Shown here piece after piece: positions 1 through 11,159 of a DNA stretch of 64,000 nucleotides; position 1 is the stretch's first letter; each line of letters begins with the position of its first letter. This DNA is from Zingiber officinale. Its lineage: Eukaryota > Streptophyta > Magnoliopsida > Zingiberales > Zingiberaceae. The notes beneath the pieces are model-generated. The model searched no databases and was not told where the DNA came from. It was given only the letters and a program-made list of their open reading frames with translations. The stretch spans positions 26,274,302 to 26,338,301 of the forward strand of contig NC_055986.1 of assembly GCF_018446385.1 (NCBI RefSeq), written 5' to 3'. The position numbers and the translations under genes are program-made.

Positions 1-1096
1 GCTCTCTTCCGATGATCCTCCCCCTTCATCAATGCTCATCTCTGAGCTGGTTTCATCTTTCACTTGATGGTTTCCCATTAGGGCTAGTCCTGAGAAGACT
101 TCAACTTCGGACTCAGAGGATGATGAATCGTCTCATGTGACCTTCAGGGTCTTGTGTTTGGAGGATGTTGATCTTTTGTACTTTTCTTTTTCCTTGTCCC
201 TTTTCTTCAATTTTGGACAGTCTTCCTTGATGTGCCCTTCTCCATTATAATTGTAGCATTAGACCTTCCTTTTGTTTCAATAATCCCCCTTTGTCTGTGA
301 TTTAAATTTATTAGACTTAATAAATTTATTAAACTTTCTTACCATTAGGGTTGCTTCGTGATCATCAATTGATTCTTCAGAGTCTGAATCGTTGGTTCTT
401 GCTTTCAGGGCAACGTTCTGAATTAGTCCTTTCCTTTGACCTGCGCACTGAGATTCGAAAGTAGATAAAAGACTTTCTAAAGTACTTACCTCGAGATCCT
501 TGAATATATAGTAGGAGTCTACTATAGTTGTCCATTCGGGTGTTCTTGGGAACACATTTAAAGCATACCTTTGTGCATCCCAATTTGTTACTGTTTCTCT
601 GAGGTTTGTTAGTCTGGTGACCAGCTCCTTGATTCTTTCGTGTAGTTGTGCTACTGACTCTCCTTCTTCCATTCGAAGGTTCGTCAGTTGATTCCAGAGC
701 ACGTCCCGTCTCGCAAGCTTCATTTCGGAAGTTCCTTCGTGCAGTTCCAGGAACTTCTCCCAAAGTTCCTTTGCTGAGTCATAGCTGTCGATTCGATTGA
801 CCTCCTGGGTGGAAGAACATTGAGTAGATGGAATTCTGCTTTACCGTTCGCCACAAAGTCGACTTACTCCTTTTTCATCCACTGATATTCTTCTTTATCT
901 TTCGAAACTGTAAAACCATATTTCATTATTAAAAGAATTTCAAAATTAGTTTTGAAGAATACCTCCATCCGGTGTTTCCATTGTGAGAAGTCTCCCTCGA
1001 ACTTCGGTGGATGAATGCTTGTATTGGTCATCATCTTGATCTTGATGCTTCAGTCGGCGGTTAGTCCTTCTGAGGTGGTTGAGTTCTGATACCATT
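1..1096 (-). mobile_element. Ty1/copia element, gag end of the interior
   Basis: Interior of a copia-type LTR element read on the minus strand and cut by the window start. Around 277-840 the minus strand encodes a gag-like protein with the helical UBN2-type pattern (WNQLTNLRMEEGESV, then LHERIKELVTRL). Lower down there is a zinc-knuckle pattern (CYNYNGEGHIKEDC) followed by a lysine-rich tail. A primer binding site of the initiator-Met type (TGGTATCAGAACTC on the minus strand) lies at about 1083-1096, next to the LTR. The element is a fossil with a few breaks in the visible part; pol and the second LTR lie outside the window. Confidence 0.8.
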
Positions 1097-1501
1097 TGTT
1101 GGTGCAGCGGCGGGGCCGATGAGAGGGTGCAACATCTATAAACAAAAATGAAACCTTTCCCTTCTTTCCAATCAAGATTAGTAGCAATATCACAATTAAA
1201 ATAAACTAAAATGAACAACTAATTTAAAAGAAAATAGGTAAATAAATTTGACTTGGTTACATCCTAGGTGGTTGTTAATCGAAGGTGGTTGCAAAGATCT
1301 ACTAGAAATATATCCTTCTCTGTAGGCGGAGAAGGCTCTTACACTCTTTGAAAAGCTCAGAAAATCTCTAGGAAATTATCGCAGTAGTTGTTCTAAAGTT
1401 ATTGTGTCTTTCCAAGGTCCAGGGGTCATTTTATAGCCCCTGGAAAATCTTATCTACTGCTTGAGGGAGCCTCTAAGGGGCTTGGAGGGTGCCTCCAGCT
1501 A

Positions 1502-1529
1502 GGCAGCGGATAAAGCTTTATCCGCTGCC
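1502..1529. repeat. Perfect 28-bp palindrome in LTR
   Basis: A self-complementary 28-bp stretch centred on AAGCTT, with arms GGCAGCGGATAAAG. It lies within the LTR, upstream of the TATA-like site in element orientation. Confidence 0.85.
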
Positions 1530-1572
1530 AAACGACTACTAAGACTGGGTTGAGGGCGCCCTCCATAAGCAT

Positions 1573-1710
1573 GGAGGGTGCCTCCCATACCTTATGGAGG
1601 GTGCCTCGTATACCTTAAGGAGGGAGCCTCCTATACCTCATGGAGGGCGCCTCGTATACCTTAAGGAGGGAGCCTCCTATACCTCATGGAGGGCGCCCTC
1701 CACCTGTAGG
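1573..1710. repeat. 23-bp tandem array in LTR
   Basis: GGAGGG recurs at 1573, 1597, 1619, 1642, 1665 and 1688, spaced 22-24 bp, within units of the form GGAGGGNGCCTCNTATACCT. Alternate units match each other better than neighbours, which suggests a 46-bp higher-order unit. Confidence 0.8.
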
Positions 1711-2081
1711 TATAAATAACTCCAGTCTTCCTTTGGATCTCCCGCTGCTCCGTTCGCTTGGGTGATTACAGCCAACTAAAATAGGGCTCACCCGATCCCA
1801 ATCTCCGGCCTTCTTCTCAAGCAGGCTTCCACTCCGGCTTCTCGTCCCTCGAACGTCGCATACGTTCTTCTCATCCACCGGTGTACTCTTCCACAGCCCT
1901 TTCATCCCTCGGATGCACCGAACCCGTCGGCTCCCTTCTCGTGTCATCCTTCTCGCTAGCTGCATCTTCCGCTTGACTTCCTGTGCTCCTAAGCTCCTGC
2001 ACACTTACACACAAGGATCAAAACCAAACAGGACCCAACATAACTTGGTTGATCACATCAAAATAATCACGAGGTCCAACA

Positions 2082-2300
2082 CAATATTTCTTTCAAACTT
2101 GTGTCTAACTATACAATGGTGATTACTATCAAAAGATAGCATTCACCAAGGTTTTTCAAAGAATTTTTGAAATGATTTTCAAAACATAGTTTTCAACCAT
2201 GTTCCTTGGGCTAAATGCATATGACTTGTACACTAGCTTTTCCAATGATTGGATAACATAGAGGCTTGGACTGTTATTGATGTGGACTCAAATTTTATCC
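2082..2300. other. No feature seen
   Basis: AT-rich sequence with no coding pattern, between two related LTR stretches. I see no recognisable ends or motifs. Confidence 0.5.
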
Positions 2301-2757
2301 CTACTACAACGTCTCTAAAAGGGTGCCTGTGCTAGCCCAAGGCAATCTGGGCACTTGGAGTCCAAGAGCTTGGACTTGGTCCAAGCACCTGAACAAGTCA
2401 ACTTTATCCAGCTTCTACTCTGATCGCTTGGGTGATTTCGCTGGCTATCCAGAGTTGAGTTCACTTGAACCCAACTCCGGCCTTCTCCTCAAGCAGTCTT
2501 CCACTTCATCTTCTTGTCCCTCAAAAGTGTCATGAACATCCTTCTCATCCTCTGGTTTACTCTTCCATAGCTTCTCGTCCCTCAAATACACTGAGCCCGT
2601 TGACTCTCTTCCTATGTCATCCTTCTCATCCACTATATCTTCTGCTCGACTTCTTGTGTTCTTAAGTTCTTACACACTTAGTCACAAGAATCAAATACAA
2701 TATGTCCTAATTTAACCCGGTTAATCATATCAAAACTCATTCGGGGTACTTACAACA
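2301..2757 (-). mobile_element. Diverged LTR fragment related to 1097-2081
   Basis: About 350 bp (2410-2757) align by eye with 1735-2081, sharing the run of TCTCAAGCAG..CTTCCACT, CTTCTCATCC and CACACTTA motifs and the ending around GTTAATCATATCAAAA. Many substitutions separate the copies. It looks like an old, truncated LTR of a sister family in the same orientation; no interior belongs to it. Confidence 0.6.
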
Positions 2758-4703
2758 CTACCCAGGGAGAGGACTTGGCTAGTGCTCTTTATGTCATACG
2801 AGAGGTGGAGGGGCCATGCACTCGACTTGGAAGGAGGGGGCCGAAGCAGGTACTTCTTTATTTTGAGTGACTTGACTTCTTCTATGTTGCTATACTTGAC
2901 TGTTCTCCCTAATATATTGTCAAAGTCCTTGGAGGGTTTTTTCATCGGGGAACATAAAAAGTCCCCATCAAAAGTTCTTGTGAAAAGACACTCACTAGTA
3001 TTTCGAAAGTGGCGAAAGGATCATCCGTAGCTACCTAATTGAACTGCCTTATGTAAGCCTTCAAGGATTCCTTTGCTCCCTGTTTAAGGGTGAAGAGACT
3101 CAAGTTGATCTTGTGGTACCTTCGGCTGCTAGTGAAATAGTGTAAGAAAGCCCTTTTGAAATGTTTGAAGCATGTAATAGAATCGATAGGGAGTCGGTCG
3201 AACCACCTCTATGTTGAGTTGGATAGGGTTATTAAAAAATGCTCAGGACTTGATACCATCCATGTACTGGTGAAGTAGAGTGGCGTTTTTGAATCATCGG
3301 TGATGATCTTCGGGATCAGTGAAACCTCTATATTCTCCGACTGGCAAAGGTCGGAAATGCTTGTGTAGCTTGTCTTTAAGGATCTCCTGGGAGAATGACA
3401 TGCTCGGTCACTCAGGTGGCAGGGGTCTTCCCTCGGTTGGGACCGTGGGGAGGCAAATCTCCAACAGAAGATGCCTGGGACCACCCACCTTTAGCTGAAT
3501 CTTCCATGGGAATTTGAAGCAAGGCCTTGGGAACTTTGTTTGCTACCTTGGCTTGGATCTTTTATCAATGGCATGTGGCCCTTCAGATGATGCTACAAGA
3601 GCTTTGGAAAGGGGTGGCTCCGCTGTTTGTTACTTTTGTACCAGCGCTTATGCTTTAGCCATTATCAGCAAGTCTAAGTCTTCTTGCAACAAGGTGACAA
3701 TTATAAACTTTCTGATGCCATCCATCTTCACGTTTCAGATTAGGTGGAGATGTTCTCATGGACGATGCCAAATTTGATCCCATCTGAAAGTGGTGAGCTA
3801 TGGACTGCTGGTGAACTGGCTAAGAGTTTGACTGGGAGAAGACTTTAACTTTAAAATGCCGAGGAATTCCTGCAAGCACAAGTAGAAAGAAAAGGAGGAA
3901 GATCATTAGTAAGCAGGCCAGGGGCTTCCCTAGCTCAGTTACTCCGATGATCAAATCAGAATCTTGGGAAGAAGAAGAAACGTGGCGTAATTGAAGAAAG
4001 ACAATGGACTCGCTTACCTATGTCAATGGAGAGGGACCCTTTTTATAATGCCTTTTATGATTTCCACATTTAATAAGATATTATATCGCTGCTATATAAC
4101 CTGTTTAATCACCATGTCACCATATCCTACAGTCCCATCATAGGTATGAGGGGTATTACATATGTGTGCAAAGATACAATCCTCCAATTCTCTGACAAAT
4201 CCATGTGTCGTATTAATGGCAAAAAGAGCTCATGGGTCAAAAGACCTATTGGGTTGTTAGTCAGAAGATGAGTTTGAGAATAGGGAGCCCAGTCTCTCAT
4301 GAGGAGTGATTAGGCTTATGATAACATCCCAATGGGGAGTTGGGCCTCGAGGAGTATCTTTGATCATCATTAGTCGATCGGAAGGTGATGGAGAGTAGAG
4401 CCCAGTAAGCTTTTGACTGAGTGGGGAGCTTAGCCCATGAGAATATGTTCGATCGACATTAGCCAATCGAGATGACATAGGGAGCTAAGCCCCATAAGCC
4501 TTTGACTGAGTGGGGATCTGTGCCCTTGAGAGTATGTTCGATCAACATTAGTCGATTGAGATGAGATAAGGAGCAAAGACCAAGCTTTTGACTGAGTGGG
4601 AATCTGAGCCCCTGAAAGTATGTCCGATTGACATTAGTTGATCGAGATGAGATGGGGGGCAAAGCCCCGTAAGCCTTTGATTGAGTGGGGATCTAGCCCT
4701 CTG
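2758..4703 (-). mobile_element. Ty3/gypsy fragment: gag part, leader, LTR
   Basis: Read on the minus strand, 3209-3484 gives gag-like sequence (PREDPCHLSDRACHSPRR region and a frame with LPVGEYRGFTDPEDH), typical of plant gypsy gag with its proline-rich approach to the capsid domain. Higher up, a TATA-like TATAAAAAGGGTCC lies on the minus strand near 4033-4045, followed upstream by an 88-bp repeat array, as expected for the U3 of a gypsy LTR. The fragment lacks pol and a second LTR. It is a fossil with several breaks; boundaries are approximate. Confidence 0.6.
4290..4703. repeat. Tandem array, unit about 88 bp
   Basis: About 4.5 diverged units, each carrying CTTTTGACTGAGTGGG, then GTTCGATCGACATTAG and a GATCGAGATGAGAT tail. 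Unit starts fall near 4300, 4392, 4480, 4570 and 4657. Probably a U3 subrepeat of the gypsy LTR fragment. Confidence 0.75.
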
Positions 4704-4786
4704 GGGTAATTTTTTGGTTTTTTGACTATGTTTTTTGATTTGTTTTTACATAAATCAAAGTTTGACTATGTTTTTTAAAACACATA

Positions 4787-7662
4787 TAGGGGTGGCCAAC
4801 TATATTTTTTCGGTTTTTTCGGTTCGGGTTCGGGTTCGGGTTTAGAGTTGCCTATTCGGTTAAACCGAAAAACCTGAATTATTTAATACTTTTAATCCAA
4901 ACCAGGTTTAAAAGTTAAAATCTGATCACTGATCAGTGGTCACAGACTCAGGTCACAGATGAACTTGGATCTGGACCTGGACGGCTGGACCTGAACAGCT
5001 GAACGCCTGAACCTAGGGTTTTAAAGTTTTCAACCTAAATCCCTAATTTTTCATTCACTCGCCGCCGCTGCTTTGCCCGCTCGCGTCTCCCCGACTCCCC
5101 CCTTCCCCACCGCGTCACCCAAAATCCTCGATCCCTTCTAACTCTTGCCGGTGATCACCTGCGACGCTGCAACTCCGCGGACACCGTGCTCAACCCTCTC
5201 TCGTCTCTCCTTCCGTCGTGTCTTCGAATCTCTCCGTCGGTCCTCCCGTGGCCGAGCACCTATGAGGCTGTTGCGAGGCTGCTTCGAGGTTGTGACTCAG
5301 CATCTCCGTGACTCCGTCTATCATCCCTGTTCAACCCTCCCTCTTCTCGTCACTCTCTCCAGGCAGTCACCACTCGAGTGCTCATTGCTCCCTCCTTGTG
5401 CTCACGCTGGACCGCCTGCATAAATTAGAGGTATTTGCAGGAAATTTATTAAGTCACAGTTAGTTTGTGTTCTTTTGATTGGATAATTACTACATTTTAA
5501 CTAGACATTAGTAATTCCTGAGGAACTCAAAAGGCATGTGATGTGATAAAGGAGGTTGGACACCTTAAACAAATTCCAGATTTAGAACATGATATGGGCA
5601 TCACATAAACTTGCTGCTTTAGCATTTGCAAGTTTGGTCAAACCGAATAAACCGACCGAACTGACCGGAACTGTGTTTTTTCGGAACTGACCGGAACATA
5701 GTCACACACAGGCCAACTTTGATTTGTTTTTTTTGGCCGAACCGAAAAAACCAAAAATTATGGTAATTTTGACTATGTTTTCTGTCTTGGAACTGGTTAC
5801 TCTGTTTAAAAAATTCTAGCATCTCAAACTTTTCTAGTGAAATATGAATTCTAGCATCTGTTGACATAATCCATCATGAAGTAGTCCAAAAATTGAGAAA
5901 TATGAGTTAGTGATCAGAAACTCTACTGCTCTACATAACTTGCTTACCTCCAATTTCTTGGATTGGCATCAGCTGCAACATTTAATGGCCTTCATTTAAA
6001 GTTTGAAAGGCTATCGGTTCTTGAACTTGTGAGGCTTCGTTGGTTACATTTGTTACCATAAGCTTCTCCCCTCATCCATTTAAAACTCTAATTAGGAGTC
6101 CTTTGAAATAGTTTTCTTTGTCCATTTACTACTTGGTCTTTCCAAAAATTTACAAATTTTCTTAATAGTAGCATGCAGTTTGATCTTAAAAATTTACAAA
6201 TTTTCTTAATAGTAGTTCTGTGAAATAGTTGAATTTATGCAGTTTAATGTGTATAATGCAGGTTTATTTGGAAAGGATTGCTAAGGACACAGCTATGTTG
6301 GGGTTGACGTTGTTGTTTTCTGTTTTGATGTTGCTCTCTGCTGTATATGTGAAAGCTGGGCTGCCATCCACATTATGAATTTTTTATCTTGATGTAACCA
6401 AACAATTGTGTGAAGTTTCTTGTATGTCTCAACTCTCAAACAAGTAGACTTTGCTGCTTTTTGTGGTGTTTTGTTATTGACAATTTTCTTTAGAGTTCTC
6501 TTTTGTGACAACTCAATTGTGTGATTGAGTGAAATGTATATTTGGTTTCATCTAAACTGGAATGAGGATATGTGTTGGTTTCATCTGAATTGGAATGAGG
6601 ATATGTGTTGGTTTCATTCATGTGAGTATGTGATTTGTTTGCTTCACTTTTTATATAATTAATGAGTTGTTCAGATTTTAGAAATGACATGTGAATCTTG
6701 ACTTCTTTCTATTTGCTTATCCCAGGTGTATGGTTTTTGAATATTGTATTTTATTTAAATCAACTAGCAGTAGTGACTAAGTTGCTCCTAGTTATAATGT
6801 ACACCAAACTCAGATCATCAGATGATTCAGATGAACGTGAGTGCGTGACTGCATGACTGCGTGAGAAGCAGAAATGCAGAATGAAGTCAATGCACACTTC
6901 AAATTAAATTGGGAGGTAAGCAGAATTTGAAGTGTGGATGAGCGTGAGTGCAGAATGAAGTCACGCACTCACGCTCATGAGCTCATCCACACTTGAAATT
7001 AAAACCCTCCAGCTTCTTTAAAATATTAGAAAAAAAAGGTAAAAGAGTTTTTTTTATTATTCTTCCATTCAGCTTCAATTTGTGTTCTTCCTATTAAATT
7101 TTGAATTGGCAATGGAAAGGATATTGCAAGTGTAAAAGCTTCAAGAACACAAATTGAAGCTGAATGGAAGAATGATAAAAAAAACTCTTTTACCTTTTTT
7201 TTTCCTAATATTTTAAAGAAGCTGGAGGGTTTTAATTTGAAGTGTGGATGAGTGCGTGACTTCATTCTGAGCGTGAGTGCGTGACTGCGTGAGAACTGAG
7301 AAGCAGAAATGCAGAATGAAGTTAATGAACTGCAGGGTCTTCTTTATGGTTGCTTGCAGGTTTTAATCCAGAAGTTGGGAGCATATACGAAAACAAAGTA
7401 TGTTTATGCAGTATGCTAACCAGATAATGGAATTTTTTTCTCAGCTAGTTGCTGTTGTTGATGCTTGTGCAGTATGTTGTGGAAAATTCAGCTTAATCGG
7501 TTAATTCGGTAAAAAACCGAATAAACCAATTTTTTTCGGTTCGGTTGTCTCGGTTTTTAACTTGAAAATCGGTCGGTTCGGTTCGTTCAAAAAATTTCGG
7601 TTAATTCAGTTTTCGATTTATTCGGTTCGGTCGGTTCGGTTTTAACCGAATGCTCAGCCCTA
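4787..7662. mobile_element. Non-autonomous hAT-like element (CGGTT-rich ends)
   Basis: The ends TAGGGGTGGCCA and, inverted, TAGGGCTGAGCA are imperfect terminal repeats. The subterminal 100-150 bp at both sides are packed with TTCGGTT/AACCGAA motifs. The flanks AACACATA (4779-4786) and CACACATA (7663-7670) form an 8-bp target duplication with one mismatch, as hAT elements make. No transposase is visible. A GC-rich stretch at 5040-5430 resembles a 5' exon or promoter but carries no domain I recognise. The interior holds a long inverted repeat (6951-7271). The small element at 37477-37851 has the same kind of ends. Confidence 0.65.
6951..7271. repeat. Long inverted repeat (hairpin)
   Basis: Left arm 6951-7089 and right arm 7142-7271 are reverse complements over about 125 bp with few mismatches; the left arm has an extra 12 nt near 6970. 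The loop is about 52 nt. The motif CAGAATGAAGTCACGCACTC opens the left arm and its complement closes the right. Direct repeats of about 60 bp (6834-6893 and 7268-7327) flank the structure. Confidence 0.85.
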
Positions 7663-7714
7663 CACACATATGCTCAGATGGGCAAAGTCCGCCCGAACTC
7701 CATGCATCCACACA

Positions 7715-8190
7715 TGCTCGACCGGGCAAAGCTCGCCCGAGCATGAAGACAATTAGCTTTATATAATATTCTCAGTATCGTACAAGTCAACCGTAGACCG
7801 AGCGAGCACCCCCGCACTCGTACATGCTCAATCGGGCAAAACCCGCCCGAGCATAAAGGCATCTAGCCTTATATAATATTCTCAATATCGTACCGGCCGA
7901 CCGCAAGCCGAGTGAGCGCCCTCGCACTCCTACTTGCTCGACCGGACAAAGCCCGCCCGAGCATAAAGGTATTTAACCTTATATAATATTCTCAGTATCG
8001 TACCGATCGACCGCAGACCGAGTGAGTGCCCCCGCACTCATACATGCTCGACCGAGCAAAGTTCGCCCGAGCATAAAGGCATCTAGCCTTATATAATATT
8101 CTCAGTATCGTACCAGCCTATCACAGGCCGAGTGAGAGCCCCCACGCTCGTACATGCTCGATCGGGTAAAGTCCGCCCGAGCATAAAGAA
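7715..8190. repeat. 110-bp tandem array
   Basis: Starts at 7715, 7825, 7935, 8045 and 8155, exactly 110 bp apart, each opening with TGCTCGACCGGGCAAA and carrying GCCCGAGCATAAAGG and TATATAATATTCTCAGTATC. About 4.4 units, moderately diverged. Confidence 0.9.
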
Positions 8191-8204
8191 AGGATCAACA
8201 GAAG

Positions 8205-8690
8205 CTATTCTTAACAGCATATATGGCCGACTTGAACAACCGACCGAGATATATTTAACAGGAAACATTCTTAACAGTATATATGACCGACTTGAATGAC
8301 CGACCGAGATACATTCAGTAGGAAGTACTCTTAATAGTATATACGGCCGGCTTGAACGACCGGTCGAGCTATATTCAACAGAAGGTATTCTTAATAGCAT
8401 ATACGGCCAGCTTGAACGACCGACCGAGATATATTTAATAGGAAGCATTCTTAACAGTATATACGACCGGCTTGAATGACCGACCGAGATATATTCAGTA
8501 GGAAGCACTCTTAACAATATATACGACCGGCTTGAACGACCGATCGAGGTATATTCAGCAGGAAGCTAAGTATTGTTAACAGTATATATGACCATCTTGA
8601 ACGACCGGTTGAGACATATTTAATAGGGGGCATTCTTAATAGTATACACGATCGACTCAAATGATCGGTCAAAACATGCTTAACAGAATA
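8205..8690. repeat. 60-bp tandem array
   Basis: Eight or so units with CTTAACAGTATATA at 60-bp spacing (about 8210, 8270, 8330, 8390, 8450, 8510, then slightly longer), each followed by CGACCGGCTTGAACGACCG and a GAGATATATT segment. It lies directly downstream of the 110-bp array in the same LTR. Confidence 0.9.
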
Positions 8691-8957
8691 TTCGGCAGGA
8701 AATATCTTCTAGAAGTTTTTTTAATTATGACGACGTGTTATAAATGACAAAACGAATACATATGGGGTACAGAAAAAATTCTTTAAAGAATTATTGCACG
8801 AAGTATAGAAGATGACTTCATCTCCTAACAAACTTTAATGAACCGGGGACCACCTCACGACTACGGAGGTCACGTGAGGTGGTATAAAAAGGGGAATCTT
8901 CTCCGTTGACAAGGTATGTAAGTTCTAGCATCTGAACTCTGTTTTCACTTCAATTAC

Positions 8958-8987
8958 TCTTCTTCTTCTTCTTCTTCTTCTTCTTCC
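8958..8987 (+). repeat. (TTC)n microsatellite
   Basis: About ten TTC repeats between the TATA box and the 3' part of the LTR. Confidence 0.9.
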
Positions 8988-9684
8988 ATCGGTGAGAGGA
9001 ACTGACTTGAGCATCGGAGGGCCCAGCCAAGGATCCCCACCCCGGTCTTAAGTCGCTAACGCTTTGTTGGCTTGTCTCATTGTGCGTAAGAACGTGCACT
9101 ACAAGAAAAACCCTCATGGACATCGGTTTTCCACCGCTGTCTATTACAAAATCGACCGATGTCTATGAAGGTGATGTAAAAGGTCTGCCATTTTAGACAT
9201 CGATTTATAACCGGTGTAGTATCACTTAACGACATCGATTTTTGAATCGGTTATAAACCGGTGTAGTATCACTTAACGACACTGTTTCAGCAACGGTGTA
9301 AAACCGATGTAATATTAGTTAATGACACCGGTTTTAGCAGCGGTGGAAAACCGATGTAATTTCAATATTGTTTAACGACACAGATTCGATTTCCGAAACA
9401 GTGAAAAATCGATATTATACAAACAAGTCAATATCCATATAATCAACACATAAATATTATTCTTACAACATAAAAAGATAATAGATATTGTACACATCAA
9501 GTCTGTATCCACAAATTACATAGATATTTTTATTACAACAGTATCCATAAAATACACAAATATTCTTTTTACAACATCAAAAGGTATAATAGATATTGTA
9601 CACATCAAGGTAGTATCCACAATTTACATTTCATGCAAATGCATGGATCATCCAAAGTTTTCAAAAATCAAATACCTTTCCTAC

Positions 9685-9765
9685 TCAAATGTAATCTAGC
9701 ATGCATTCAGCCCACTCGAGCCGCACTTCATCAATTTCAACTCTGGAATACTTGAGATTTGTAAA
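9685..9765 (-). CDS. Short terminal exon, possibly of the CACTA's own protein
   Basis: A 27-codon exon on the minus strand: acceptor TTTTTACAG at 9766 and below, then a frame including YSRVEIDEVRLEWAE and ending with TGA at 9685-9687. The pattern (hydrophobic/acidic helix with EIDEVRxEWA) recalls the C-terminal end of the second protein of plant CACTA elements; that resemblance is from memory. The rest of such a protein is not found in the window. Confidence 0.4.
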   Translation of the reverse strand, partial: FTNLKYSRVEIDEVRLEWAECMLDYI

Positions 9766-9869
9766 CTGTAAAAACACATAAATAATATATTAGTAAATCA
9801 AGACAAAAATTCATAGTTGAAAGAGAGAAGAGAAGTTCGTTTTAGACCAAACAAATGGTATGCTGCAAC

Positions 9870-11155
9870 TTAACTTAAGAAGACCGTTTCCACAACCTCC
9901 AGATTCCTTGGATGGGCAAGGAATGTTGCTTCCATGATTCTTAGCCTTGCTATCAGACTCAACGGTGGATAAAGATGAGTTATCTGGTCGCTCGCCTGTG
10001 GAACGTCTCCGTCTTTTCCCAACAATTTCTCTGATGACATACTTCTTTGCCCTCTCTCTCCTACCAGCCTTGGAGGAATCAATTGCAGGTGTCTGAGAAG
10101 CAATTCCCTTTACTATCTTTCCGCAACAATCTAAGAAAAGTTTGTAAGAGCAATTTGAGCAGCTTATGTGAAAATCCACTAGTGAAGTCTTGCAATAATT
10201 ACTTGTTCCAAGAGAGAAACAAGAAAAGAAAACAATATCAATCAAGTGAACATTTTAATGCATGATGAGACGATAACAAAGAACAGAATATGACCTAAAA
10301 ATTAGAACTTGCTAAAGTAAAATAGAGGCACAAGTTTACAAATGACCATCTAAGAAACAGGGTGATCAGGACACATTATTCAGTTATTATGTCCATGATT
10401 TCAAAAACATAGCAAATTACGAAATTCTCAGAGGTGTTACAGATGTGAAGACATACCAGTTAACAAGCTCATTGTGAGGCTCATATACTCGAAGAAGTAC
10501 ACCAGAAAATCCACCTTCTGGATGATAGATCGATCAAGAGGATATCTAACTGGAGGAAGAAACTAGGAAATTGTTTTGAAGCTTACCTTGATCCCCTTGC
10601 TTTACTTCCATCTCATTTAATTGGTTCTGATAGATATGTTTCAGCAAGGGAAGCAATTCAGATATCAAGCTATATGTGTGCTCCTTATTATTAAACTTGT
10701 TTTGACCATTTGCCAGTTCCTGAAGATGATACAAATTGCATATGCATATAAAAGTTCTAGACAAGTATGAAAGTTGACAGAACCGTCTCTAACTTAACAA
10801 TAATTGGCTAGGAAGTTAACCTTATGCCAGTCTTCTTTTGCTCCAAGAGGAGAACAAGTCGGACAATCCAATTGTCTATGACTAACAGGGTAGACAGTTG
10901 TCACATCGACAAGACAAATCTCATCACTATCGGCATGCTCAGTCTTCCTATGCTCCTGAACAATTTCAAGATCCTGAAGATCACATAAATGGAAACTTTC
11001 ATGACAAAACATTCTCAGAGTAAATAATGTTCATAAAACTTTGCATGTTAAAAGTAAGTAAACCTTATAATCATCTTTAGCTGGACTTCTAGAACATGCT
11101 TTGCAATCACAACAGTCGCGACAAACAAGACAAGCAATCTTTACCTCCTTTTCAA
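9870..11155 (-). pseudogene. Captured fragment of an IBM1/JMJ25-like JmjC demethylase gene
   Basis: Three minus-strand exon-like pieces occur in the order and style of the zinc-finger region of plant JMJ25/IBM1 histone H3K9 demethylases. (1) About 11155-11064: VKIACLVCRDCCDCKACSRS, like the family's CPVCRxNCNCKxCLR block, ending at a GT donor. (2) 10587-10719, with cag acceptor and GTAAGC donor: YSLISELLPLLKHIYQNQLN, like the helix before the second zinc cluster. (3) About 10205-9870: NYCKTSLVDFHISCSNCSY, then a GGCGNGLLKLSC block, matching the YCDNCKTSIVDFH..C..CSYDLC and GGCGxxLLEL motifs. The JmjC catalytic domain is absent, so no demethylase activity is possible. It sits inside the CACTA and is inferred to be copied from a host gene elsewhere. 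Confidence 0.75.
10820..10973 (-). other. Exon-like piece inside the captured region, unrecognised
   Basis: Flanked by a TCTTCAG acceptor and an AAG|GTTAAC donor on the minus strand, with an open frame including DSDEICLVDVTTVYPVSHRQ and a CPTC pair. It lies between JMJ25-like pieces but I cannot match it to that family. It may be a diverged exon or part of another captured gene. Confidence 0.4.
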
Positions 11156-11159
11156 ACAT

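Larger units (their letters stand above)
1097..2081 (-). mobile_element. 5' LTR of the copia element
   Basis: About 985 bp bounded by TGTTGG and CCAACA, directly next to the primer binding site, so it is the 5' LTR of the minus-strand element. On the minus strand a TATA-like CTATAAAATGACC lies near 1424-1436. It holds a 23-bp repeat array and a perfect palindrome. The outer boundary at 2081 is inferred from the mirrored TGTTGG/CCAACA ends; no target duplication can be checked because the partner LTR is off-window. Confidence 0.7.
7671..9096 (+). mobile_element. Gypsy-type LTR, first part
   Basis: Long LTR-like sequence with two tandem arrays (110 bp and 60 bp units) in what would be U3. A TATA box follows (GGTATAAAAAGGGG, near 8880), then a TTC repeat and CTGACTTGAGCATCGGAGGG, a phrase also found near the 3' end of the Tat-type LTRs at 22,670 and 29,195. 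The LTR is interrupted by the CACTA element at 9097 and resumes at 31492. Its left boundary is not certain: it abuts the hAT-like target duplication and no matching 5-bp duplication was found. Confidence 0.65.

Noticed and set aside
5145-5423. GC-rich 92-codon frame in the hAT-like element
   Set aside because: Ser/Arg/Leu-rich without domain; more like a promoter or leader exon of a lost transposase gene.
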